A stretch of 64,000 nucleotides of DNA, taken from positions 310,001 to 374,000 of the forward strand of contig NZ_CP064955.1 in assembly GCF_011038645.2 (NCBI RefSeq). Reading direction: 5' to 3'. Shown here in pieces: positions 25,955 to 35,039 of this stretch. Source of the DNA: Corynebacterium qintianiae. Lineage in GTDB: Bacteria; Actinomycetota; Actinomycetes; Mycobacteriales; Mycobacteriaceae. The notes beneath the pieces were generated by a model that searched no databases, had not been told where the DNA came from, and saw only the letters and a list, made by a program, of their open reading frames with translations. Position 1 is the stretch's first letter, and each line of letters starts with the position of its first letter. The position numbers were made by a program, and so were the translations under genes.

Positions 25955-26968
25955 ATGCTCATCTCGCAGCGTCCTCAACTGACTGAGGAGTACATCGACA
26001 CCAACCGCTCGAAGTTCGTCATCGAGCCCCTCGAGCCCGGTTTCGGTTACACCCTCGGAAACTCCCTGCGCCGCACGCTGCTGTCGTCCATTCCGGGCGC
26101 CGCAGTGACCTCGATCAAGATCGACGGTGTGCTTCACGAGTTCACCACGATCAACGGCATCAAGGAAAACGTTTCGGAGATCATCCTCAACGTCAAGAAC
26201 TTGGTTCTGTCCTCCGACTCCGATGAGCCGGTTGTCATGTACGTGTCCAAGGAGGGCCCGGGCAATGTCACCGCTGGCGACATTGAGGTTCCGGCCGACG
26301 TGGAGATCCACAACCCGGACCTGCACATCGCGTCGCTGAACGACAACGCTCGCCTGGAGATGGAGCTCGTCGTCGAGCGCGGCCGCGGTTACGTCCCGGC
26401 CATGCCTAACTCCGGCGGAGAGGCCGGCCGCATCCCGGTCGACCAGATCTACTCCCCGGTGACTCGGGTCGCCTACAAGGTTGAGGCGACTCGTGTGGAG
26501 CAGCGCACTGACTTTGACAAGCTCATCATCGACGTGGAGACCAAGAACTCCATGTCCGCCCGTGACGCGCTCGCCTCCGCCGGCTCCACCCTGGTCGAGC
26601 TGTTCGGCTTGGCCCGCGAGCTCAACACGGCGGCAGAAGGCATCGAGATTGGCCCGTCCCCGCAGGAGACGGAGTTCATCGCCGCCTACAACCTGCCGAT
26701 CGAGGACCTGAACTTCTCCGTGCGCTCCTACAACTGCCTGAAGCGCCAGGAGATCCACTCCGTCGGTGAGCTCGCTGAGTGCACCGAGAGCGATCTGCTG
26801 GATATCCGCAACTTCGGCCAGAAGTCCATCAACGAGGTCAAGATCAAGCTTGCCTCGCTGGGCCTGACCCTGAAGGACGCACCGGAAGACTTCGACCCCA
26901 CCCAGATCGAGGGTTACGACGCCGAGACCGGCGACTACGTCGACGTCAGCGCGGAAGACACCGAGTAA
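25955..26968 (+). CDS. rpoA: RNA polymerase alpha subunit
   Basis: RpoA (337 aa) initiates polymerase assembly and contacts activators and UP elements. The N-terminal dimerisation domain ([28 protein letters not shown]) and the C-terminal helix-hairpin-helix domain ([29 protein letters not shown]) are both intact. ATG at 25955 chosen for the AAAGGAGAA ribosome-binding site and the family start LISQRPQL; an upstream in-frame ATG is unlikely. The acidic C-terminal tail is typical of actinobacteria. Confidence 0.98.
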   Translation: MLISQRPQLTEEYIDTNRSKFVIEPLEPGFGYTLGNSLRRTLLSSIPGAAVTSIKIDGVLHEFTTINGIKENVSEIILNVKNLVLSSDSDEPVVMYVSKEGPGNVTAGDIEVPADVEIHNPDLHIASLNDNARLEMELVVERGRGYVPAMPNSGGEAGRIPVDQIYSPVTRVAYKVEATRVEQRTDFDKLIIDVETKNSMSARDALASAGSTLVELFGLARELNTAAEGIEIGPSPQETEFIAAYNLPIEDLNFSVRSYNCLKRQEIHSVGELAECTESDLLDIRNFGQKSINEVKIKLASLGLTLKDAPEDFDPTQIEGYDAETGDYVDVSAEDTE

Positions 26969-27014
26969 CAACAAAGAGCACGCGCTCAACCAACCGCACA
27001 CGAGGAGTACGAAA

Positions 27015-27485
27015 ATGCCGACCCCTAAGAAGGGTGCCCGTCTCGGAGGCTCCGCCAGCAACCAGAAGCACATTGTTTCCAACCTGGCGATGTCCCTCTT
27101 CGAGCACGGGGCAATCAAGACCACCGAGGCCAAGGCCAAGGTTCTGCGCCCGTACGCAGAGAAGCTGATCACCAAGGCGAAGAAGGGCACCGTGGCCGAC
27201 CGCCGCGCCGTCGCCGCCGAGTTGCCGAGCAAAGAGATCGTCGCTTACCTGTTCAACGAGCTCGCACCGAAGTTCGCCAACCGTGAGGGCGGCTACACCC
27301 GCTCCATCAAGCTGGAGAACCGTTCCGGCGACAACGCCCCGATGACCCACATCTCCCTCGTTCTCGAGGAGACCGTGTCCACCGAGGCCACCCGCGCGGC
27401 ACGCGCCGCGGCTTCCAAGCAGGCCGAGGAGGCTCCCGCAGAGGAGACCACCGAGGTTGAGGCTGAGAAGCAGGACGAGAAGTAG
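27015..27485 (+). CDS. rplQ: 50S ribosomal protein L17
   Basis: L17 (156 aa) lies near the tunnel exit. The start [20 protein letters not shown] and the [16 protein letters not shown] segment are diagnostic. The C-terminal 40 residues form an Ala/Glu-rich acidic tail absent from E. coli L17 but common in actinobacteria. It ends the rpoA operon; a strong terminator follows 20 bases later. Confidence 0.97.
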   Translation: MPTPKKGARLGGSASNQKHIVSNLAMSLFEHGAIKTTEAKAKVLRPYAEKLITKAKKGTVADRRAVAAELPSKEIVAYLFNELAPKFANREGGYTRSIKLENRSGDNAPMTHISLVLEETVSTEATRAARAAASKQAEEAPAEETTEVEAEKQDEK

Positions 27486-27505
27486 GCCGTAGCGCCTGAT
27501 TCCGG

Positions 27506-27541
27506 CGGCCCCGCACTCCGTTATGGAGGGCGGGGCCGTTT
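27506..27541 (+). terminator. Rho-independent terminator after rplQ
   Basis: A 9-bp outer stem CGGCCCCGC/GCGGGGCCG (27506-27514 with 27530-27538) continues into an inner CTCC/GGAG stem past one mismatch, and is followed by TTT. truA starts only 18 bases after it. Confidence 0.9.
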
Positions 27542-27558
27542 GCTACCCTCAGGGCACC

Positions 27559-28398
27559 ATGACGGATGAAACGCTACGACTGCGCCTCGACATCGCCTAC
27601 GACGGCACCGACTTTCACGGTTGGGCGCGCCAGGCAGACCTGCGCACGGTGCAGGGGACGATCGAGGCCGCGCTCGGCATGGTGCTGTGCACCCCGGTCG
27701 AGCTCACAGTCGCGGGCCGCACCGACGCCGGGGTTCATGCCTCCGGCCAAGTCGCACATGTCGACATTCCCCGCGCCGCGCTGGAACAGCGGTCCATTGA
27801 GGGCGATCCCGCCCGCCTCGTCCGACGCATGGCGAAGCTCCTGCCCGAGGACGTGCGCATCTTCCGCGTCACTGCTGCCCACCCGCTTTTCGACGCCCGC
27901 TTCTCCGCACTCTCCCGAAGCTACGTGTACCGGGTCACCACGCACCCGGCCGGGGCGCTGCCGACTCGCGCGCGCGATACTGCCGCGTGGCGCAGGCCCG
28001 TGGACCTTTCCGTTGTGCAGGCCGTCGCTGACGCCTTCGTCGGCCTGCATGATTTCGCCGCCTTCTGCAAGGCGAAACCGAACGCGACAACGGTGCGGGA
28101 GGTGCTGGGAATGCGCTGGGTGGAGGCGTCGACAAGCGAAGAACCCAACCTGTACGAGGCGCACGTGACGGCCGACGCCTTCTGCTGGAACATGGTGCGC
28201 GCGCTGGTGGCCACGTGCCTGCAGGTGGGGGACGGGTCGAAGGAGCCCGGGTGGGTGGAACCGCTGCTCGGTGAGCGCGAGCGCAACCCGCAGGTGCTGC
28301 TCGCCCCAGCGAAGGGGCTCACGCTTGTCGACGTCGCGTATCCCGCCCCCGACGAGTACGGGCGTAGGTCTGCGTTAACTCGGGCGAAGCGCGAATAG
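27559..28398 (+). CDS. truA: tRNA pseudouridine(38-40) synthase TruA
   Basis: TruA (279 aa) makes pseudouridine at positions 38-40 of the tRNA anticodon arm. The catalytic aspartate is Asp56 in GRTDAGVHASGQ; RLDIAYDGTDFHGWARQ and the FCWNMVRALVATCLQVG segment fit the family. ATG at 27559 matches the usual start; there is no good ribosome-binding site and a TACCCT -10-like element ends 9 bases upstream, so the mRNA may be nearly leaderless. Unusually it holds three copies of the repeated CGTCGANAAGC motif (27885, 28127 and 28323 regions). Confidence 0.95.
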   Translation: MTDETLRLRLDIAYDGTDFHGWARQADLRTVQGTIEAALGMVLCTPVELTVAGRTDAGVHASGQVAHVDIPRAALEQRSIEGDPARLVRRMAKLLPEDVRIFRVTAAHPLFDARFSALSRSYVYRVTTHPAGALPTRARDTAAWRRPVDLSVVQAVADAFVGLHDFAAFCKAKPNATTVREVLGMRWVEASTSEEPNLYEAHVTADAFCWNMVRALVATCLQVGDGSKEPGWVEPLLGERERNPQVLLAPAKGLTLVDVAYPAPDEYGRRSALTRAKRE

Positions 28399-28407
28399 GC
28401 GCGCCGG

Positions 28408-28438
28408 TTGCCGTGCGGGGGGCGGAGGGCAATAGAAT
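28408..28438 (+). promoter_or_regulatory. Candidate promoter of the DUF6541-like gene pair
   Basis: TTGCCG (28408-28413) and TAGAAT (28433-28438), spacer 19 bases, lie 44 bases before the first start codon and just after truA. Confidence 0.5.
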
Positions 28439-28481
28439 CACCTAACGTTCGTAGGAAAGTTTCGGCAGGAACGGAGCGGCA

Positions 28482-30521
28482 ATGACGGCAACCGGCGCCT
28501 TGGCGGCCGCGATCGCCTTATTCGTGCTGCCCGGATTCTTCATTTCCTGGGTCGCAGGAGCGAAGGCGCCGGCTGCGGCGGCGAGCGCGCTGCCCGTGAC
28601 GTTCGGCGTCATGGGAATGAGTGCCTGGATGTGGGGGGAGACAACCGCCCCGTTCAACATGCTCACCTTCGGCATCAGTTTCCTGTTCACCCTGGGCTGC
28701 GCGGTCGTGTGGCGCCGGTTCATGGCTCGGCCCGGTAGGGGATTCAGCTTCGACGCTTACTGGGTACTTCCGGCCCTGGGAGTAGTCACGGGCGCGTGGA
28801 TGCTGGCATCCGACCGGTTGAAGTGGCTGGACCGCCTGCCCCACGGCACCAACACGATCGTCCAAGGCTGGGACGTGCAATGGCATGCCAACGTCGTGCG
28901 CTACATCATGGAGGAGGGCGTGGCCTCCCCGACCCGCATGGGGGAGGTGCGCAACCTCGAGACGGCGGGCCATCTGTTCTACCCCTCAGGATTCCACGCG
29001 GGCACGGCGCTTTTCGCGCAGGCTAGCGGCCTGGAGGCCATTCCTGCGCTGAACGTCGCGGCGGCGATTCTGCCCGCCCTGGCGCTCCCGGCCGCCATGG
29101 CGTGTTTGGTTTTCGCCATGACACAGTCGCGCGGTGTGACCACGCAGATCGCGGCTGCTTTGGCCGCGATCGCCAGCTACGCCATTCCGACACTGATGTG
29201 GGTGCCGGATTACGTGGGAATGTGGCCCTACATGTTCGCCGTCTTCATCGCCGTCATCGTTGTCTGGCAATTCTGCGCCGTGCCGGAACGGCCCGAGACG
29301 GCGTTACCCGCCGCCGTGGGTTTCATGGGCGTGCTCGTCGTTCACCCGTCGGCCGTGACCATCGTCGTCCTCGGGGTCGCGCTTTACTGGCTGACGAGGC
29401 TTGTCTTCGTCCCGGTGCGCTCGAGGCTGAAGGACTTCTTCTGGCTGGCTGCCCCGGCCCTTGTGGCGGCTGGGTTGTTCCTCCCGCAGATCGTGCAGGG
29501 TTCGGAACAGGCCGAGGAGGTTTCTGCGGTGGAGCCGCCAGGGGAGAACGTGGACCCCGCCGGCGCATGGGCGACGGTCTTGCTCATGCGAACCCGCCAC
29601 TCGCTGCAGTTCTTTCCCGACTTCAACCCGGTGCCTCTACTCTGGCTCGCGGCTGCCGGAGCTGTCGCGCTCATTTTCTGGCGTCGCCAAATCTGGTCTG
29701 TGGTCATGTTCGCTATCAGCGCGCTCGTGGTTGTCAACGTCCTCGAGCCCTTCGGCGGGTGGCTGCAGGATGCCCTCGCCGCGATCAGCAGCCTGCACTA
29801 CAACACCGCGCACCGCCTGGTCATGCCGGTGAGCATGCTCACTCTCGCGGCCGCTGCCGTTGGTGCCGCAGTGGTGATACGGGTGCTCACACTCGCGCCT
29901 CTGGCCGCGCGGAACGGGACGGCGGCGTGGACGCGGGCGACTGCCGCTGCAGCGCTGGCGCTGGCGGTCGCGGCGGGTGCCGGGACGTGCTGGTGGGCCA
30001 AGGACAGCGCCTACGACGGCGCGAAGGAGTCTTTCGTGGGCCCGCGTCTCGACGACCGGATGGTCAACAACAACGACCGCATCGCGTTCGACTGGCTGGG
30101 CTCCCAGCCCGCGGCCCGCGAGGGCTTGACCGTTGGCGAACCCGCCGACGGTTACTCGTGGCTCTACGCCTACAACGGTGTGCCCACGCTGGACAAGCAT
30201 TACGACGGCGGCCGCGGCTTCCGTACCGAACTCCTCCAGCGGCATCCCGACGCGCTGGGTGAAGCGGCCCCGGTGGACCAGGCAGCCCGCGACCTCGACG
30301 TCCGATTCATCCTCAGCAGCCCGGGCAACTTCTGGTGGGGTCAGGTGCCACCGTATCCACAACTCAAGGGGTTGTGGGCGAGCGAAGGGGTCACGCCCGT
30401 GTTCAAGCGCGGCACCACAGGCATCTTCGCCGTCAACGACGCCTTCACGCGATCGGAGCTCCACGAGATGCGCCGCGACGCACAGCGCAACGGCTCCGAG
30501 GAGCTTCCGGAGGTCCAATGA
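28482..30521 (+). CDS. Polytopic membrane protein, DUF6541-like, first of a tandem pair
   Basis: A 679-aa protein with about 12-14 hydrophobic helices in the first 510 residues and a soluble C-terminal part of about 170 residues. A conserved GWDVQWHANVVRYI segment follows the first helices; an aspartate-containing loop at this place and the general layout recall GT-C glycosyltransferases, but no family could be proven. HLFYPSGFHAGTALFA and SSLHYNTAHRLVMP are also shared with its neighbour. Its TGA overlaps the next ATG (ATGA). A role in cell-envelope polysaccharide or lipid glycosylation is only an inference. Confidence 0.6.
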   Translation: MTATGALAAAIALFVLPGFFISWVAGAKAPAAAASALPVTFGVMGMSAWMWGETTAPFNMLTFGISFLFTLGCAVVWRRFMARPGRGFSFDAYWVLPALGVVTGAWMLASDRLKWLDRLPHGTNTIVQGWDVQWHANVVRYIMEEGVASPTRMGEVRNLETAGHLFYPSGFHAGTALFAQASGLEAIPALNVAAAILPALALPAAMACLVFAMTQSRGVTTQIAAALAAIASYAIPTLMWVPDYVGMWPYMFAVFIAVIVVWQFCAVPERPETALPAAVGFMGVLVVHPSAVTIVVLGVALYWLTRLVFVPVRSRLKDFFWLAAPALVAAGLFLPQIVQGSEQAEEVSAVEPPGENVDPAGAWATVLLMRTRHSLQFFPDFNPVPLLWLAAAGAVALIFWRRQIWSVVMFAISALVVVNVLEPFGGWLQDALAAISSLHYNTAHRLVMPVSMLTLAAAAVGAAVVIRVLTLAPLAARNGTAAWTRATAAAALALAVAAGAGTCWWAKDSAYDGAKESFVGPRLDDRMVNNNDRIAFDWLGSQPAAREGLTVGEPADGYSWLYAYNGVPTLDKHYDGGRGFRTELLQRHPDALGEAAPVDQAARDLDVRFILSSPGNFWWGQVPPYPQLKGLWASEGVTPVFKRGTTGIFAVNDAFTRSELHEMRRDAQRNGSEELPEVQ

Positions 30522-32632
30522 TCGAGACACTGCCCGTCATCGTTTCCGCAGTCGGCCTGTTTGTCATCCCTGGAGCGGTTATCGGCTTGGCGGCAGGCAT
30601 GCGCCCGGCGTGGGCGCTCGCCGCCGGGGCCGCCCTTACCCCCGGTGCATGGAGCGTGCTCGCGTGGGCTTACGGCGAAGCTGGGATTGCAGTGACGAAC
30701 CTGTCGCTGTTTCTCGGCACGGTGGTGTTCATCGGTCTGGGCCTTCTGTGGAGGTTCGCGTACGGCGCAGTGGGGGAGCGTTCGTCGTGGCGTCGAGAAG
30801 CGGTGCCCATAGCTGGGGTCCTGGCCGCCTTCTCCATCCTGATGACGCGCACAGTCAACGTGTACCGAGGTTTGCCGGAGGGCTTGTCAACGCCGTTTCT
30901 GGGCTGGGACGTGCACTGGCATGCCTCCGTGATCAAGTTCATCACCGAGACCGGGGTCGCGAGCTCCGCCCGGATGGGCGAGCTGCAACACGTGGAGACC
31001 CATGAGCTGCTGTACTACCCCACGGGCTTCCACGTAATGGCGTTCGCGCTGCACGAGCTCACGGGCCGCGACATCATCTACGCGCTGAACCTGACGTCGT
31101 TGGTGCTGCCCGGGATCGGCCTGACGATTTCGGCGGCGCTGCTGGCGAAGCTGGTCATTGGCAAGCGCGGCTTGACGACGTCGCTCGCGGCCGGGCTCGC
31201 CCCCATCGTCGCCGTGGGTGTGCAGAACCTCTTTTACTCGGAGTACCACATGGGGGCGTGGCCGTACCTCGCGGCGATGTCCATGGCAGGTATCGCGGCG
31301 TGCGCGATAGCCAACACCCCCCGCGACGCGGCGAGCGTTCCCGCCGCAGGGCTCACTCTGGCGGGCGTGTGCGCGCTGCACCCGTCGCCTGTCACCGTGG
31401 TGGTTTTGCTCGTCGGTTTCTGGTGGCTCTTCGCCGGACTCCGTCAACCCAACCGCGTGCGCAATACCCTCGTCGTGGTAACAGTCGGCGTCATCGGCGC
31501 CCTGTTCATGCTGCCTCAGCTGCTCGCCGGAAGCGGTCAAGCGGAGGAGGTGGCGGAGTTCGCCGAGACGCAGCTCGACATCTCGCGCGCGGAGTCATGG
31601 CAGCGCGCGCTGGAGCTGCAATGGTCCGCAGAGCAGCACGTCCCCACCCAGTGGTGGCTCATCACAGCCGCGATCGTGGGTGCGGTCATTCTCGTGGTGT
31701 GGCGGCGCACCTTCTGGCCCGTTCTGCTCCCACTGCTCTTTATCGCCCTGACTGCCCACGCCCTGGTGTGGTTTGACGGCCCGGTCGGTGCCTTGTTCGG
31801 GGCGTACACCTCCTTGCACTACAACAATGCGCACCGGCTCGTGCTGCCCACCGCGCTGTTGTATGCGGTGTTCGCGGCGGTGGCCGTGGCGGGCATTGTG
31901 CGGTTCGCCTGCCATAAGCTAGCGCCGGGGGCGCCTCGCTGGCTGAGCATCGCGCTTGTGGCTGCCATCGCTGCGGCCCACGTGCAGTGGCAGCAGCGGC
32001 CGTTCAAGGTGTTCTACGACGCCGTGATCGAGATAAGCGCCACCAACGGGACACTCGGGGAGACCGAATTGGCGGCCTTCGAGTGGTTGACAACTCAACC
32101 CCGCGCGTACGAGGGGCTCATCGCCAACAACCCCGGCGAGGGAACGGGCTGGATGTACCCGCTGCACGGCCTGCCCTCCCTGCACCGTCACTACCTGTAC
32201 CCCCCAACCCCGGTGGACTCCGCTACGAGCCGGATCTTCCAGATCCCCAACCTGCTGGGAACCGGTCTGACCCAGCGCAGGGACTACGCCAACATCGCGG
32301 ACTTCGCGGCCCGTGACCTCGACGCAACCTACTACATTGTGTCCCCGCCCGGTTTCTGGGATTACCTGGAACCCATTCCTGAGCAGGTGGACGGACTGTG
32401 GACCGCGCCGGGAGCTACTCCGGTGTACCGCAACGGGCGCACAACCGTGTTCGCGATCAACGCGAACTTGACTGACGATGAGATTCGCGCCGCGCGCGAG
32501 TCGGGGGAGAAAGCCTCGCCCGGCGGCCTTCCGCCGCTGCCCTTCGATCCCTCCCAGGGCTTCCACCGCCCCACTGAGTGGGACCGGGAGGCCGCGGAGG
32601 CCGACGCTCGGCGGGCACCTGCTGTACGCTGA
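30518..32632 (+). CDS. Polytopic membrane protein, DUF6541-like, second of a tandem pair
   Basis: A 704-aa paralogue of the preceding gene with the same architecture: many helices, GWDVHWHASVIKFI loop, YYPTGFHVMAFALHE, SLHYNNAHRLVLP, and a soluble C-terminal domain with Trp/Tyr-rich segments. The ATG at 30518 was chosen because it overlaps the upstream stop (ATGA) and gives a hydrophobic N-terminal helix; a longer in-frame extension lies inside the first gene. The two were probably produced by duplication and are translated as a coupled pair. Function unknown. A repeated-motif copy is at 30791-30801. Confidence 0.6.
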   Translation: MIETLPVIVSAVGLFVIPGAVIGLAAGMRPAWALAAGAALTPGAWSVLAWAYGEAGIAVTNLSLFLGTVVFIGLGLLWRFAYGAVGERSSWRREAVPIAGVLAAFSILMTRTVNVYRGLPEGLSTPFLGWDVHWHASVIKFITETGVASSARMGELQHVETHELLYYPTGFHVMAFALHELTGRDIIYALNLTSLVLPGIGLTISAALLAKLVIGKRGLTTSLAAGLAPIVAVGVQNLFYSEYHMGAWPYLAAMSMAGIAACAIANTPRDAASVPAAGLTLAGVCALHPSPVTVVVLLVGFWWLFAGLRQPNRVRNTLVVVTVGVIGALFMLPQLLAGSGQAEEVAEFAETQLDISRAESWQRALELQWSAEQHVPTQWWLITAAIVGAVILVVWRRTFWPVLLPLLFIALTAHALVWFDGPVGALFGAYTSLHYNNAHRLVLPTALLYAVFAAVAVAGIVRFACHKLAPGAPRWLSIALVAAIAAAHVQWQQRPFKVFYDAVIEISATNGTLGETELAAFEWLTTQPRAYEGLIANNPGEGTGWMYPLHGLPSLHRHYLYPPTPVDSATSRIFQIPNLLGTGLTQRRDYANIADFAARDLDATYYIVSPPGFWDYLEPIPEQVDGLWTAPGATPVYRNGRTTVFAINANLTDDEIRAARESGEKASPGGLPPLPFDPSQGFHRPTEWDREAAEADARRAPAVR

Positions 32633-32667
32633 ACCCCGAGTTCTAGGACACTATTTCGGGGGAAATC

Positions 32668-33915
32668 ATGTCTGCACAACCGCCACGGCGGCTCCTGCCC
32701 ACCACGCGTTCCCAGGTGTCGGGCCATAGGTTCATGCGCCGGCGCGTGGAGCACGGGCTCATCTTCGGCGACATCCGGATGATCCACGACCCGCTAGCCT
32801 CACGGCAGCGGGCAACCATCTTCAGCGGGGTGGCCGTTGCTCTCGTCGCGGCGATCATGGCGCTATTCGCCTGGTTGCGGCCCAACGCCGATCCGGGGGA
32901 TGCCCCGATTCTCCGGGCGAGCAGCGGTGAGCTCTACATCAGGGTGGACGGGGTCGTCCACCCCGTCACCAACCTCACCTCTGCGCGGCTGATCGCGGGG
33001 GCGCCGGAGCAGGCTCAGCGCATCGGAGACAGCAACCTGCTGGAGTTGCCGCGGGGAGTGCCCGTCGGAATCGTGAACGCGCCGTCCGTTTTCGCCCCCC
33101 GGGGCTCCGCGGACGTGGCCTGGTCGGCGTGCACGCCTTCCGACCAAGTGGCGGTCTTCGCCGGTGCGCCGGCGGTACCGCTTGAGGGGGCGGCATCAAT
33201 CCTTGCCTCCGCCGACGGCAGGGAATGGCTGGTTGATGGCCGGGGCCGCAGCCTCCTTCCTGCCGCAGACAGCCCGGAGGGGCGGATCATCCGCCGCAAG
33301 CTCGGCATCGATTCCGACACCCCGCGCTGGAACCCGCCCTCCCAGGTGCTCGACGCGATTGTGGAGCAAGCCCCTCTAGCAATTCCTGAGCCGCTCCCCG
33401 AGATCGCCGTCAACGGCACAGATTCGTGGGCGCTGAGCGGGCAGGGCGGCGTCCAGTCGCTATCGCGCGTGCAGCGCGAGATTCTTCTGGAGGCGGGTGC
33501 GCCCCGCAGGGACATCGCGGGTTCGGAACTTGCCGCGCTCCCCGATGCCGATCCTCCGCTGGAGATCCACCTCCCGGATCGAGTCCCGCAGTGGGTGGAT
33601 CCCGAGTCCGGGGCATTCTGCGCCAGTGAGAACCGCGTCGCGGCGATCATGCCCGAGCCCGCGCCGTCGATGGCTCTCTCGGGCGGCGCGGTGGCCACCC
33701 AATTCGCGGGGCTTGACGACGGAGCCGTAGCCGTCGACACCGGCCACGGATTCCACGTGGTGTCGGCCAACGGTGTGCGCCACCCCGTCTCGGACCGAGG
33801 GGCCCTCGACGTCATTGGCGCGGAGCACATTGAACACGTGCCGTGGGAGATCATCTCGCTCTTGCCGGAGGGTCCGGCGCTGACTCAGCTCGATGCCCTC
33901 ACCGCGACGTACTAG
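32668..33915 (+). CDS. eccB: ESX-4 type VII secretion membrane protein EccB
   Basis: EccB (415 aa) is a core component of the mycobacterial-type secretion complex, with one membrane helix (about residues 48-68, SGVAVALVAAIMALFAWL) and a large periplasmic domain. The N-terminal TRSQVSGHRFMRRRVEHGL is a family hallmark, and the periplasmic part has repeats around CTPSDQVAV and FCASENR with cysteines likely to form a disulfide. ATG has GGGGGAAA upstream. Convergent with mycP: the two TAG stops share the palindrome CTAG (33912-33915). Confidence 0.92.
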   Translation: MSAQPPRRLLPTTRSQVSGHRFMRRRVEHGLIFGDIRMIHDPLASRQRATIFSGVAVALVAAIMALFAWLRPNADPGDAPILRASSGELYIRVDGVVHPVTNLTSARLIAGAPEQAQRIGDSNLLELPRGVPVGIVNAPSVFAPRGSADVAWSACTPSDQVAVFAGAPAVPLEGAASILASADGREWLVDGRGRSLLPAADSPEGRIIRRKLGIDSDTPRWNPPSQVLDAIVEQAPLAIPEPLPEIAVNGTDSWALSGQGGVQSLSRVQREILLEAGAPRRDIAGSELAALPDADPPLEIHLPDRVPQWVDPESGAFCASENRVAAIMPEPAPSMALSGGAVATQFAGLDDGAVAVDTGHGFHVVSANGVRHPVSDRGALDVIGAEHIEHVPWEIISLLPEGPALTQLDALTATY

Positions 33916-35039
33916 GCAGCGCGGGGCCGCAGAGCGGATCCTACAACGATTACCAGCACAAAAACTGCGAGGGCCGAAGCGAACTTGAGCCAACGCCCCG
34001 GAGCGGCGGAGGTGTGCCCCCGGGCCGGGCCCACGACCATGCGGTCGGTGTGTTCGAGCGCATCCGGTGCGAGCTGGGTGGCCACCGCGAGTGGGTCGAT
34101 CGCCCCGCCGCTGGGTTCTGCGGAGGCTGCGACGATCTCGCGCACCCGCGCGGGGGTGAGATCGGGCCGGCGTTGCTTGAGTAGCGCCACGGCTCCGGTG
34201 ACCACAGGGGCGGCGAAACTCGTGCCCTCGAAGGGAAAGACATCTCCCTTCTCGTTCACGGTCCCGCCTGCCCACCCGTTCCCGTCCGGCGACGGTGCGG
34301 CCGCGACGCGGCCGGCGGCGGAGAGCTGGAGCGACCCGGCTGGGACGCGAATGGAGTAATCCGCGACTGTGTGCGGGTCCGAGCGGGAGCCGACGGCAAG
34401 CACGGTGGACGAGTGGGAGGGGAAGACGTGGGACCCCTGCGGGCAATCGCCGGTGAGGTTTCCCGCTGCCGCGACGACGACGGCACCCTCCGCTTCTGCC
34501 CGGCCCAGCGCCGCGTCCAGGCCGGCCACGTCCACGCGAGGCGCGACGCGGGGATCCACGCAGGAGACAACCGAAATGTTGATCACGTGGGCGCCGAGGT
34601 CGAGGGCGTTGTGGATGGCACCAGTCAACGTCTGCAGGCTTCCCGAGCCCGCGGGTTCGGCCGAACGGAAATGCGCCGACGTCTGCCGGATAGCGATAAC
34701 CTCGGCGTCCGGGGCGATCCCCGCCGTGTTTCCCGCGATCGTCCCCGCTACGACCGTGCCGTGGGCGTCGCAGTCATGGAGCGGATCGGGCGCGCCGGAT
34801 ACCACGAAATCCGCACCGGGCACGACCTGATCGAGCTCGGGCGAAGGAGCCACCCCCGTGTCGATGACGGCGACGCGCACGTCCGCCCCCGTGGCAAAGC
34901 GCCGCAGCTCCCGCGCCGATTCCGGTGTCGCTGGGGCGTCGACATGAGCCGGGACGGCGCATGCGATGTCCTGCGCCGCCGCGTACGGGGTTATCGGAAA
35001 TACCGCGCACGCTGCCATCGCGGCCCAGACCCGACGCAT
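33912..35039 (-). CDS. mycP: Mycosin, membrane-anchored subtilisin-like protease of ESX-4
   Basis: Mycosin (375 aa) is the S8 serine protease required for function and stability of type VII secretion systems. Signal peptide to about residue 22; catalytic triad Asp60 (AVIDTG), His93 (DAHGTVVAGT) and Ser274 (GTSFAAP), with oxyanion Asn194 (AAGN). A C-terminal transmembrane helix (SALAVFVLVIVVGSAL) anchors it. The ATG overlaps the eccD stop (TGATG), so eccD and mycP are coupled. Symbol follows the usual MycP naming for this family. Confidence 0.92.
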   Translation of the reverse strand: MRRVWAAMAACAVFPITPYAAAQDIACAVPAHVDAPATPESARELRRFATGADVRVAVIDTGVAPSPELDQVVPGADFVVSGAPDPLHDCDAHGTVVAGTIAGNTAGIAPDAEVIAIRQTSAHFRSAEPAGSGSLQTLTGAIHNALDLGAHVINISVVSCVDPRVAPRVDVAGLDAALGRAEAEGAVVVAAAGNLTGDCPQGSHVFPSHSSTVLAVGSRSDPHTVADYSIRVPAGSLQLSAAGRVAAAPSPDGNGWAGGTVNEKGDVFPFEGTSFAAPVVTGAVALLKQRRPDLTPARVREIVAASAEPSGGAIDPLAVATQLAPDALEHTDRMVVGPARGHTSAAPGRWLKFASALAVFVLVIVVGSALRPRAA

